Positions 1-5,259 of a DNA stretch of 12,475 nt are shown here, piece after piece. Position numbers and translations under genes: made by a program. The stretch is from DAOTXK01 sp034435395 (GTDB lineage: Bacteria > Chloroflexota > Anaerolineae > Aggregatilineales > Ch27). The stretch spans positions 1 to 12,475 of the forward strand of contig DAOTXK010000091.1 in the NCBI GenBank assembly GCA_034435395.1, in the 5' to 3' direction. The notes beneath the pieces were generated by a model. It was given only the letters and a program-made list of their open reading frames with translations. It did not search any database and was not told the DNA's origin. The stretch's first letter is position 1. Each line of letters opens with the position of its first letter.

Positions 1-327
1 CCACCAGACTTCCGCCCGAATGTGCGCGGACGCCTGGCGCGAATACTGATCGAAGGCCCCCTCAAAACGCACCTCGAAAGTGTAATGATAGCCCAACAGC
101 TTTTCCAACCCGTCGTCCACCAGTGGGAAAGCGATGGTCTCATAGCCGGGCGGCGGCGCGTTTTCCGTGAGCGCAATGGCCGTCCCCAGCGATTCCACGC
201 TGTACGGTGGCGGCGGTGGCGTCTGCCCCAGGCCACGGCAGCCGCTGATGACCAGGGACAGCAGCACGAACCACGCCAGTGATTGCCTCAAGGGTCTGCG
301 CATCAGACACAAAGCCCCCTGGTTCAT
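1..327 (-). CDS. Putative lipoprotein, N-terminal part (cut by window edge)
   Basis: This open frame starts at 327 and continues past the left edge, so only the first 109 codons are visible. The N-terminus has a basic segment (MRRPLRQ from the internal Met at 303), a hydrophobic stretch (LAWFVLLSLVISG) and a lipobox ISGC, so it should be a secreted, lipid-anchored envelope protein. A proline-rich spacer (QTPPPPPY) follows, and then a soluble region with no family that I recognise. I chose the ATG at 327 because a GGGGGAGGAA Shine-Dalgarno lies about 8 bases upstream; the in-frame ATG at 303 would give a shorter, more typical signal peptide. It lies 147 bases downstream of deoC on the same strand, so it may be the last gene of that cluster, but the gap is large enough for its own promoter. 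I see no convincing promoter there. Function unknown. Confidence 0.7.
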   Translation of the reverse strand, partial: MNQGALCLMRRPLRQSLAWFVLLSLVISGCRGLGQTPPPPPYSVESLGTAIALTENAPPPGYETIAFPLVDDGLEKLLGYHYTFEVRFEGAFDQYSRQASAHIRAEVWW

Positions 328-474
328 CGGGAAATGCTTCCTCCCCCGGTCGCCTCAACCCTGGCCAGCCACTTTTTAACCATCGGCGTCCCCTCACCCT
401 GGCCGCCGCGATCACTCCCAAGAGACGATCCCTGTGCATCGGGCACGTCAGGATGTTCCCGCCGGGATGAACCC

Positions 475-1179
475 TCAGGCCGTCAGCCCCCCGAAGCGCT
501 CTTCCCACTCGGTCATGATTTTGACCGTCTGGGTGGCTCCAAAGCGCGTGACGCCGACGGCCCGCACCGCCAGCGCCTCCGCCAGACTGCGCACGCCGTG
601 CGCCGCCTTGACCTGCACCCTGTCGCTGACGCTGGCCCGCATCAACTTCAGCGCCTCGATGGTGTAACCGGATGGCGCAAAGCCAGTGCTGGTTTTGACG
701 AAATGCGCCCCTGCTTGCTCACAGAGATGGCAGGCCCGGACGATCAGTTCATCACTCAGGTAGGCGATCTCCAAGATAACCTTGACTGTCGCCCCTCCTG
801 CCGCCTGAACCACGGCGGCAATATCATCACCGACCAGATCATACTCCCCGCCGAGCAGCGCCCCGATGTTCAGCACCATGTCGATCTCCTGCGCGCCCTG
901 GCCCACCAGGTGGCGGGTTTCGAATGCCTTGGTTTCGGTCGTTTCGTCGCCATGGGGAAAGCCGACAACTGTATTGACCAGCACCTCGCTCCCCTGGAGC
1001 ATCTGTGCGGCCAGGGCGGTGTAACACGGCTTGACCGTCGCCGCCGCCACGCGGTACCGCTGCGCGATCCGAAGACCCTCGACCGTATCCGCCCGCGTGA
1101 CCGTTGGCTTGAGCATGGAATGATCGATCATCTTCGCCAGCTGCTCCCGGGTGATGGCAGCTTCACTCTGGTTACTCAT
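475..1179 (-). CDS. deoC: Deoxyribose-phosphate aldolase (DERA)
   Basis: Cytosolic class I aldolase that reversibly splits 2-deoxyribose 5-phosphate into glyceraldehyde 3-phosphate and acetaldehyde in deoxynucleoside catabolism. The 234-residue length is usual for DeoC. Visible motifs in order: IDHSMLKP near residue 18, VGFPHG near 72, EIDMVLNIG at 98-106 (the catalytic Asp is D100), FVKTSTGF at 160-167 (Schiff-base K162) and VKAAHGVR at 190-197 (second catalytic Lys K191). Two phosphate-loop positions look unusual: the family normally has a GG pair after the second lysine and here it is HG, and the last loop reads RFGATQT. The start is the ATG at 1179, preceded by GGGAGGAGAAG; an upstream in-frame extension would enter the neighbouring gene and lacks support. 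The gene overlaps the stop of the upstream phosphoesterase by 8 bases, which suggests translational coupling. Confidence 0.95.
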   Translation of the reverse strand: MSNQSEAAITREQLAKMIDHSMLKPTVTRADTVEGLRIAQRYRVAAATVKPCYTALAAQMLQGSEVLVNTVVGFPHGDETTETKAFETRHLVGQGAQEIDMVLNIGALLGGEYDLVGDDIAAVVQAAGGATVKVILEIAYLSDELIVRACHLCEQAGAHFVKTSTGFAPSGYTIEALKLMRASVSDRVQVKAAHGVRSLAEALAVRAVGVTRFGATQTVKIMTEWEERFGGLTA

Positions 1180-1741
1180 CTTCTCCTCCCAGCGGTATGA
1201 CAGCGGCCGTCTCCCACGGCTGCCGGCGGCCCGGATCACCGTACATAAAACACACCTTCTCCACCAGGAAGGTGAAAGGGTCAAAATCGGGGCGAGGCGC
1301 AGCGTTGAGCGTTTCTTCGGTCTCGAACATGCCCAGCGTCATGTGCGGGTTCAGGCCGCCAAACTGCCCCTCATAGGGCGGATAGTCTGGGAAGGCCGCC
1401 AGTATCCGCCGGTGCAGGGCCAGGATGGGCGCGGGATCGCGCGGCGCGAGATACAGCACGCCGGGGAATGTCCCATAGTGATCCAGCGTCACGGTAAACG
1501 GCGGGAACAGACGGCAGACCTCCCACAGCTTATCAGCCGCCGCCCGGAGCACCTCCGGGTTCAGACCGCTGGCCACCGTTCCCGGCGAGACAAACGGCCA
1601 CATGATGGTGATATGCGGCATCGCCGGATAAAAGTTCACCTCGGAATACGCCTCGCGATAGGCTCTTGCAAAGGCGGCAACTGCTGCCGGCATGGGGATC
1701 ACCACCGCCGACACCAACGCCCGGTCGGCTTCTGCTGCCAT
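1172..1741 (-). CDS. 2H phosphoesterase / 2'-5' RNA ligase family protein
   Basis: Member of the 2H phosphoesterase superfamily, whose enzymes (ThpR/LigT, cyclic phosphodiesterases) act on 2',3'-cyclic phosphate or 2'-5' linked RNA ends. The 189-residue product has the two diagnostic HxT motifs, PHITIMWPF (H43, T45) and PHMTLGMF (H133, T135), about 90 residues apart as expected for the duplicated fold. It is soluble, with no signal peptide. I chose the ATG at 1741, which has AGAGGA just upstream. An in-frame GTG at 1777, overlapping the M50 stop codon by one base, would add 12 residues but has no ribosome binding site. The gene lies 35 bases after the M50 protease gene and overlaps deoC by 8 bases, so all three are probably co-transcribed. 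The exact substrate cannot be told from sequence; closeness to deoC does not by itself indicate a shared pathway. Confidence 0.8.
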   Translation of the reverse strand: MAAEADRALVSAVVIPMPAAVAAFARAYREAYSEVNFYPAMPHITIMWPFVSPGTVASGLNPEVLRAAADKLWEVCRLFPPFTVTLDHYGTFPGVLYLAPRDPAPILALHRRILAAFPDYPPYEGQFGGLNPHMTLGMFETEETLNAAPRPDFDPFTFLVEKVCFMYGDPGRRQPWETAAVIPLGGEDE

Positions 1742-1776
1742 GATGTCCTCTTCGCTGCGCCGACGCCAGGCGGCCA

Positions 1777-2967
1777 CTAGAACAGATTCACCGGCCCGGA
1801 CGGGACCGGCTCAACAATCTGCAACGGATTCGGCACAAAAACCAGGACAAACACGATGAGGGCCACGATCGCGATGAAGCGACGCCGATTGTCCAGCGGT
1901 GTCAGCATGTCCAGCGGCGTGGCATAGGCGCGCCCGAAGACGAGCAACAGCGCCACCCAGAGAAACCAGGCGTCCGAGACGGTGAGCGCCAGGGCCGCCA
2001 TCATCAGCACTGCCGGCAGATACAGCCGCCGCGCCCGATCGCCGAACAGGGTATACACCACGTGTCCGCCGTCCAACTGCCCCACCGGAATCAGGTTCAG
2101 GCCGGTTACAAACAGGCCGGTCCATCCCGCCTGGGCCAGCTGGTTCAGGAGCACGTCCACCCGCCCATCGGGCAAAAAACGGCCAAAGGTCACCGTCTTG
2201 GCCATGGCATACAGGAGGGAATTCCCCTCCAATATGAAGGCATGATCGGTCGGCAGGCGCTGAACCTCAGCCGTGGCCAGGCCGAGGAGCAGGATCGGCA
2301 CGGCAAAAACCATCCCCGCCAGCGGCCCCGCCGCCCCCACGTCCAGCAGCATCTTCCGGTTGCGAATCGGGGCGCGCAGTTGAATGAACGCGCCCAGGGT
2401 GCCGAAAAAACCAAATGGCAGGGGGATGAAGTAGGGCAGCGTGACCGGAATCTTGTGCCGCCGGGCAGCGAAGTAATGCCCCAGTTCGTGCGCGCCCAGG
2501 ATCAGCACCAGGCTGAGGGCATACGGCCAGCCCCGCCACAATTCACGAAACTGGCGGTTCGGGTCCCCGATCAGGGCTTCGCCCAGGGCAATCCCCGCGC
2601 CTGTATACAGCAGGCTGAGGACGGTCAGGACAAGCAGCACCGCGTTCGGCCACCAGGGGCGCGGCTTGGGGTCAAACCGCCCCGCCACCACCTGGATAAC
2701 CTGCACGCCGTCTCTCTCCCGAAACAGCGGCAGCTGACCATATGGTTTCAGGCGGGCGTCCAGCAGGTCATAAGCCTGCTCAGAGTCCAGCAGCAATGTC
2801 CCGGTAAAAAACGCGGTCATCCCTGGCCTGGGGTGATATTCCTCGCTCTCGATCTGGAAAACCTCGGCGACGGCCGCGCGAATCGCAGCAGAGGACACAC
2901 CTTCCGGCAACACCTCAACGGCATCGATGGCGGGCAAGTCCTCTTGAGGTGACATCTCGTCTAACAT
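1777..2967 (-). CDS. Site-2 protease family (M50) membrane metalloprotease
   Basis: Intramembrane zinc metalloprotease of the M50 family, closest in appearance to the EGY-like group of bacterial and chloroplast proteins. The 396-residue product has a soluble N-terminal part (about 1-105), then a multi-pass region. The zinc-binding HELGH is at 160-164 and the second-motif NLIPVGQLDG at 291-300, where D299 is the third ligand. GAAGPLAG at 211-218 is also typical. Hydrophobic segments lie around 107-130, 147-165, 212-232, 317-346 and 364-380. There is no PDZ domain. Family members release membrane-bound regulators or handle membrane protein quality control; the substrate here is unknown, and no anti-sigma factor is in the window. 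Start at the ATG at 2967, with a weak AAGG upstream; an ATG at 2955 is possible. It is the first gene of the cluster with the 2H phosphoesterase and deoC. Confidence 0.9.
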   Translation of the reverse strand: MLDEMSPQEDLPAIDAVEVLPEGVSSAAIRAAVAEVFQIESEEYHPRPGMTAFFTGTLLLDSEQAYDLLDARLKPYGQLPLFRERDGVQVIQVVAGRFDPKPRPWWPNAVLLVLTVLSLLYTGAGIALGEALIGDPNRQFRELWRGWPYALSLVLILGAHELGHYFAARRHKIPVTLPYFIPLPFGFFGTLGAFIQLRAPIRNRKMLLDVGAAGPLAGMVFAVPILLLGLATAEVQRLPTDHAFILEGNSLLYAMAKTVTFGRFLPDGRVDVLLNQLAQAGWTGLFVTGLNLIPVGQLDGGHVVYTLFGDRARRLYLPAVLMMAALALTVSDAWFLWVALLLVFGRAYATPLDMLTPLDNRRRFIAIVALIVFVLVFVPNPLQIVEPVPSGPVNLF

Positions 2968-3015
2968 CAGCCAACACCTTCATTCCTTGGCAATCAATCT
3001 GGTGATCAGGTTCCC

Positions 3016-3044
3016 ACTATAACGCCAGTTTCCACTTTTGTCTT
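3016..3044 (-). promoter_or_regulatory. Candidate sigma70 promoter for the M50-deoC cluster
   Basis: On the minus strand, AAGACA (3044-3039) and TATAGT (3021-3016) are separated by 17 bases, matching 4 of 6 and 5 of 6 consensus positions. Transcription would start near 3009, about 40 bases before the M50 start codon. It lies between the end of tdk and the start of the M50 gene, where a new transcription unit is plausible. Called by eye only. Confidence 0.45.
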
Positions 3045-3068
3045 CAGACCGATGCCACCGCCGAAGCC

Positions 3069-3641
3069 TCAATCTCGTGGGACGACATGGTGTTCCCGGC
3101 AGCGCGCCTCATAGACCTCCGCCGCGCCAACCATGATGACTGGATCGTGATAATGGGCCGGAAGACCATCGACCAGGCGCTGGGTGCGGCTGGCCTCCTC
3201 CCCGCAGATCACGCAGATGGCGTGCAGTTTGTGCACCTCCTCGGCACGGGCCATCACCGCCGGCATCACCCCGAAAGGCTCTCCCCGGAAATCCATATCC
3301 AGGCCGGCCAGCACCACCCGCACCCCCTGTCTGGCGAGCGTATCCACCACCCCCGGCAGGGCCTCATCAAAGAACTGCGCCTCATCGATCCCGACCACGG
3401 TGGTATCCGGCTCCACCAGCCCCAGAATTGCTGTCGCCGACTCCACGGCCTGGGCCTCCAGCCCCTGGCCATCATGGGAAACGACTTTCTCTTCCGCGTA
3501 ACGATTGTCCAGCGACGGCTTAAACACCTGGACCTTTTGCCTGGCAATTCTGGCGCGTCGCAAGCGCCGGATCAACTCCTCTGTCTTGCCACTGAACATG
3601 CTGCCGCAGATGACCTCGACCCGTCCGCTGTGATGTTTCAT
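3069..3641 (-). CDS. tdk: Thymidine kinase (type II, zinc-binding)
   Basis: Phosphorylates thymidine (and deoxyuridine) with ATP to give dTMP in pyrimidine salvage; cytosolic, usually a tetramer. The 190-residue length is normal for type II TK. Motifs in order: Walker A GSMFSGKT at 13-20, Walker B GIDEAQFFD at 84-92 with catalytic E87, GLDMDFRGEPF at 113-123, a structural zinc site formed by C143, C146, C181 and H184, and the substrate-binding lasso VGAAEVYEARC near 171-181. The start is the ATG at 3641; a GTG at 3647 adding two residues is equally well placed relative to the GGAGG upstream, so the exact start is uncertain. The gene starts only about 40 bases after the terminator of the ribosomal operon and I see no clear promoter between, so read-through or a promoter overlapping the terminator is needed. 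Confidence 0.95.
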   Translation of the reverse strand: MKHHSGRVEVICGSMFSGKTEELIRRLRRARIARQKVQVFKPSLDNRYAEEKVVSHDGQGLEAQAVESATAILGLVEPDTTVVGIDEAQFFDEALPGVVDTLARQGVRVVLAGLDMDFRGEPFGVMPAVMARAEEVHKLHAICVICGEEASRTQRLVDGLPAHYHDPVIMVGAAEVYEARCREHHVVPRD

Positions 3642-3681
3642 TCCCACCCTCTCCCTCCTTGCCTGAAGTCAAGCTTAACAC

Positions 3682-3717
3682 AAAAACAGGGCAGGCATTT
3701 GTTAACGCCTGCCCTGT
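3682..3717 (-). terminator. Intrinsic terminator of the rplU-rpmA-rpmE operon
   Basis: A perfect 11-bp inverted repeat (3686-3696 with 3707-3717, stem ACAGGGCAGGC) encloses a 10-base loop containing GTTAAC. On the minus strand it is followed directly by a T run (TTTTTG). It lies 18 bases after the rpmE stop codon, in the right orientation to end the ribosomal transcript. The plus strand has no T run on its far side, so it is one-directional. Confidence 0.9.
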
Positions 3718-3735
3718 AGAGAGCGCTTCTTCGGC

Positions 3736-4212
3736 CTACTCAAAGGCAGTTGCCTCTGGAGCAGGCAGTTCATAACCACGCTCCCGCAACCGCCGCTTCA
3801 ACTCGGCCAGCGCCTTGCGGCCAAAACCCTGAATCTCCAGCAGCCCTTCCTCGCCAGACTCGGCCAGCCTCTCCAGCACATCACCCACGATCGTGATGTT
3901 GTGTTCCGCCAGAACGTTCAGGTAGCGCGTGCCCAGGCCCAGTTCCGCCAGCGTGACCTCAGGCGAGGTCCGCGACGCCTCTCGCGCCTCCGCCTCCGCC
4001 TGAATCTCGTCGCGTACCTGGAGACGTTTATAGAAGCGATCAACCTGTCCCTCCGTGTCGACGATACGCCGCTCACCGGTGTAAAACGGATGGCAGGCCG
4101 AACATACATCGACGCGGATCTCCGGCACGGTTGCGCCGGTCGTCCAGGTATTGCCGCAGGCGCACGTCACCGTGGCCTCGGGATACCATTGGGGGTGAAG
4201 ACCTTCTTTCAT
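3736..4212 (-). CDS. rpmE: Ribosomal protein L31 fused to an RNA polymerase alpha-CTD-like domain
   Basis: Residues 1-65 are a complete bL31 of the zinc-binding type: MKEGLHP start, CACGN (C17, C19) and CSACHPFYTG (C37, C40), then VDTEGQVDRF. Normal L31 ends at about 65-75 residues; this protein has 158. After a charged helical linker (66-82), residues 83-150 resemble the C-terminal domain of RNA polymerase alpha: LAELGLGTRYLNVL, ITIVGDVLE, LLEIQGFGRKALAELKRRL. Aligned by eye to E. coli alpha, R96 matches R265, N99 matches N268, G131 matches G296, K133 matches K298 and E137 matches E302. C269 and S299 become V and A. The L31 part should sit on the large subunit; the role of the second domain is unknown. 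The ATG at 4212 is chosen because it gives the canonical L31 start with GGAG 4 bases upstream; an ATG at 4224 has its purine run abutting the codon. Last gene before the terminator. Confidence 0.93.
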   Translation of the reverse strand: MKEGLHPQWYPEATVTCACGNTWTTGATVPEIRVDVCSACHPFYTGERRIVDTEGQVDRFYKRLQVRDEIQAEAEAREASRTSPEVTLAELGLGTRYLNVLAEHNITIVGDVLERLAESGEEGLLEIQGFGRKALAELKRRLRERGYELPAPEATAFE

Positions 4213-4230
4213 AGTGCTCCGCATCCTTCC

Positions 4231-4262
4231 ACGCCACGGACCGCTGGGGGTTAGCGTGGCGT
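4231..4262 (-). other. Hairpin in the rpmA-rpmE spacer
   Basis: A perfect 8-bp inverted repeat (4231-4238 with 4255-4262, ACGCCACG) with a 16-base loop lies in the 87-base spacer between rpmA and rpmE, ending 18 bases before the rpmE start codon. There is no T run after it on the minus strand, so it is not a normal terminator. It could affect translation of L31 or mark an RNA processing site; this is inference. Confidence 0.5.
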
Positions 4263-4299
4263 TGTAGTTTAGATGTCGTTTTCCTACCGGTCGTCGGGA

Positions 4300-4578
4300 T
4301 CAGGCATCCGCCGGGGCGTGCGGGCTTTCCGGATAAACGCTGACCCGCTTGCGCCCGCGCGCATACGTCTCGAAGTAGACATACCCGGGCCGAGTCGCAA
4401 AAATGGTGTAGTCCCGACCCATGCCCACATTCTCGCCAGGGTGGAATCGGGTGCCCCGCTGGCGAACGATGATGTTGCCGGGAATCACAAATTCGCCGCC
4501 GAACTTCTTGACGCCGAGACGCTTGGACTGGCTGTCCCGTCCGTTGCGGCTGGAACCGCCGCCTTTTTTATGCGCCAT
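4300..4578 (-). CDS. rpmA: 50S ribosomal protein L27
   Basis: Large-subunit protein bL27, whose flexible N-terminus reaches toward the peptidyl transferase centre. The 92-residue product starts MAHKKGGGSSRNGRDS and continues with KRLGVKKFGGE and IPGNIIVRQRGT, all family hallmarks. The N-terminus begins directly with the functional AHKKG, with no cleavable extension of the kind that some Firmicutes remove with the Prp protease, and no prp gene lies between rplU and rpmA. The ATG at 4578 has AGGAGGCAGGAAAG just upstream. It is second in the operon, 20 bases after rplU, in the usual bacterial rplU-rpmA order. Confidence 0.97.
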   Translation of the reverse strand: MAHKKGGGSSRNGRDSQSKRLGVKKFGGEFVIPGNIIVRQRGTRFHPGENVGMGRDYTIFATRPGYVYFETYARGRKRVSVYPESPHAPADA

Positions 4579-4598
4579 CTTTCCTGCCTCCTGACCGG

Positions 4599-4913
4599 CT
4601 AAGCCGGGATGATCTCGTCAATACGTAACCGGGTATAGTGCTGGCGGTGCCCCTTCTTACGACGATAGCGCTGTTTGGGGCGGAATTTCCACACGATGAT
4701 CTTGCGGTCACGGTATTGATCCACCACCGTCGCTTTAACGCGCGCCCCATCGACCAGGGGAGCGCCAATGGTGGCTTTGTCGTCATCGGCTACCAAAAGA
4801 ATCTCATCCAGCTCAATGGTCTCGCCGACCGCGTAGGGCAGCCGTTCGACATCAATTTCTGCGCCGACTTCGGCGCGGTACTGGCGGCCGCCAGTCCGGA
4901 TAATCGCATACAT
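4599..4913 (-). CDS. rplU: 50S ribosomal protein L21
   Basis: Large-subunit protein bL21, which binds 23S rRNA. The 104-residue product has the standard start MYAIIRTGGRQYR, the central VGETIELDEILLV, and the basic C-terminal stretch FRPKQRYRRKKGHRQHYT that contacts rRNA. The length is typical. I chose the ATG at 4913, which has GGAG six bases upstream and gives the canonical N-terminus; an upstream in-frame extension to 5099 would run through the promoter and leader and is rejected. It is the first gene of the rplU-rpmA-rpmE operon and sits behind a leader of about 100 bases. Confidence 0.97.
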   Translation of the reverse strand: MYAIIRTGGRQYRAEVGAEIDVERLPYAVGETIELDEILLVADDDKATIGAPLVDGARVKATVVDQYRDRKIIVWKFRPKQRYRRKKGHRQHYTRLRIDEIIPA

Positions 4914-4998
4914 GCAAAACTCCAATCTTCGCTTGATCGCCGCGAGCGTCGCCCGCAGACACGCGCACGGGGAAAATTGGGATAGGTACGGTAAAGAA

Positions 4999-5015
4999 CC
5001 CCAGCATTGCCGGGG
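4999..5015 (-). promoter_or_regulatory. 5'-terminal hairpin in the rplU leader
   Basis: On the minus strand CCCCGGC and GCTGGGG pair as 7 bp with one G-U around a three-base loop, followed by TTCTTT. The predicted transcription start (about 5016) falls at the foot of this stem, so the mRNA would begin with a GC-rich hairpin. It might protect the mRNA 5' end or take part in ribosomal protein autoregulation; neither is shown. Confidence 0.45.
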
Positions 5016-5022
5016 CGAAGCC

Positions 5023-5051
5023 ATTATACCGGCCCTGGCCAGCACCGTCAA
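5023..5051 (-). promoter_or_regulatory. Near-consensus sigma70 promoter of the rplU operon
   Basis: The minus strand carries TTGACG (5051-5046) and TATAAT (5028-5023) with exactly 17 bases between: 5 of 6 and 6 of 6 consensus positions. This is the best promoter in the window and stands out in GC-rich surroundings. It predicts a start near 5016 and a leader of about 100 bases before rplU. Confidence 0.85.
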
Positions 5052-5259
5052 TGCTTTTTGTGGACTCCGGCGCCCACCAGCGACGCGACCGCTCAACACG
5101 TTCTTACGTCGCCCCCAGGACCAGCGCCTCCGTCCCAGGATGTCCGCATCAACGCTTCATTTGGTTTTAATATGAGTTCGGTTATAGCTTGCTTCGAATA
5201 GGCCGCAAAGCCGCGTGTACGCCTCGCTATCCGTATAAAATTAACATAGAGTAGACGCA

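Larger units (their letters stand above)
4914..5259. other. Divergent intergenic region with the rplU promoter and leader
   Basis: This 346-base stretch separates rplU (minus) from the 525-residue protein gene (plus). The half next to rplU holds a strong minus-strand promoter and its leader, annotated separately. The half next to the plus-strand gene (about 5160-5259) is visibly more AT-rich. There TTGGTT (5161-5166) and TATAGC (16 bases on) could form a weak plus-strand promoter, and TATAAA at 5234 lacks a -35 partner. I see no convincing gene in it. Confidence 0.6.

Noticed and set aside
328..474. A possible terminator after deoC or promoter for the lipoprotein.
   Set aside because: Only short imperfect stems without T runs and no -10/-35 pair could be seen in these 147 bases.
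283..1200. A plus-strand open frame of 305 codons.
   Set aside because: It is antisense to deoC, which is unmistakable; its translation is Arg/Pro/His-rich with no family resemblance.
1742..1777. A GTG start for the 2H phosphoesterase overlapping the M50 stop by one base.
   Set aside because: The overlap is attractive, but there is no ribosome binding site, whereas the ATG at 1741 follows AGAGGA.
2062..2952. A plus-strand open frame of 296 codons.
   Set aside because: It lies opposite the M50 protease, which has HELGH and NLIPVGQLDG; the translation looks like shadow coding.
4914..5099. An N-terminal extension of L21 to position 5099.
   Set aside because: It would be translated from DNA containing the strong TTGACG-17-TATAAT promoter and the leader; L21 normally begins MYAII, and that ATG has its own ribosome site.
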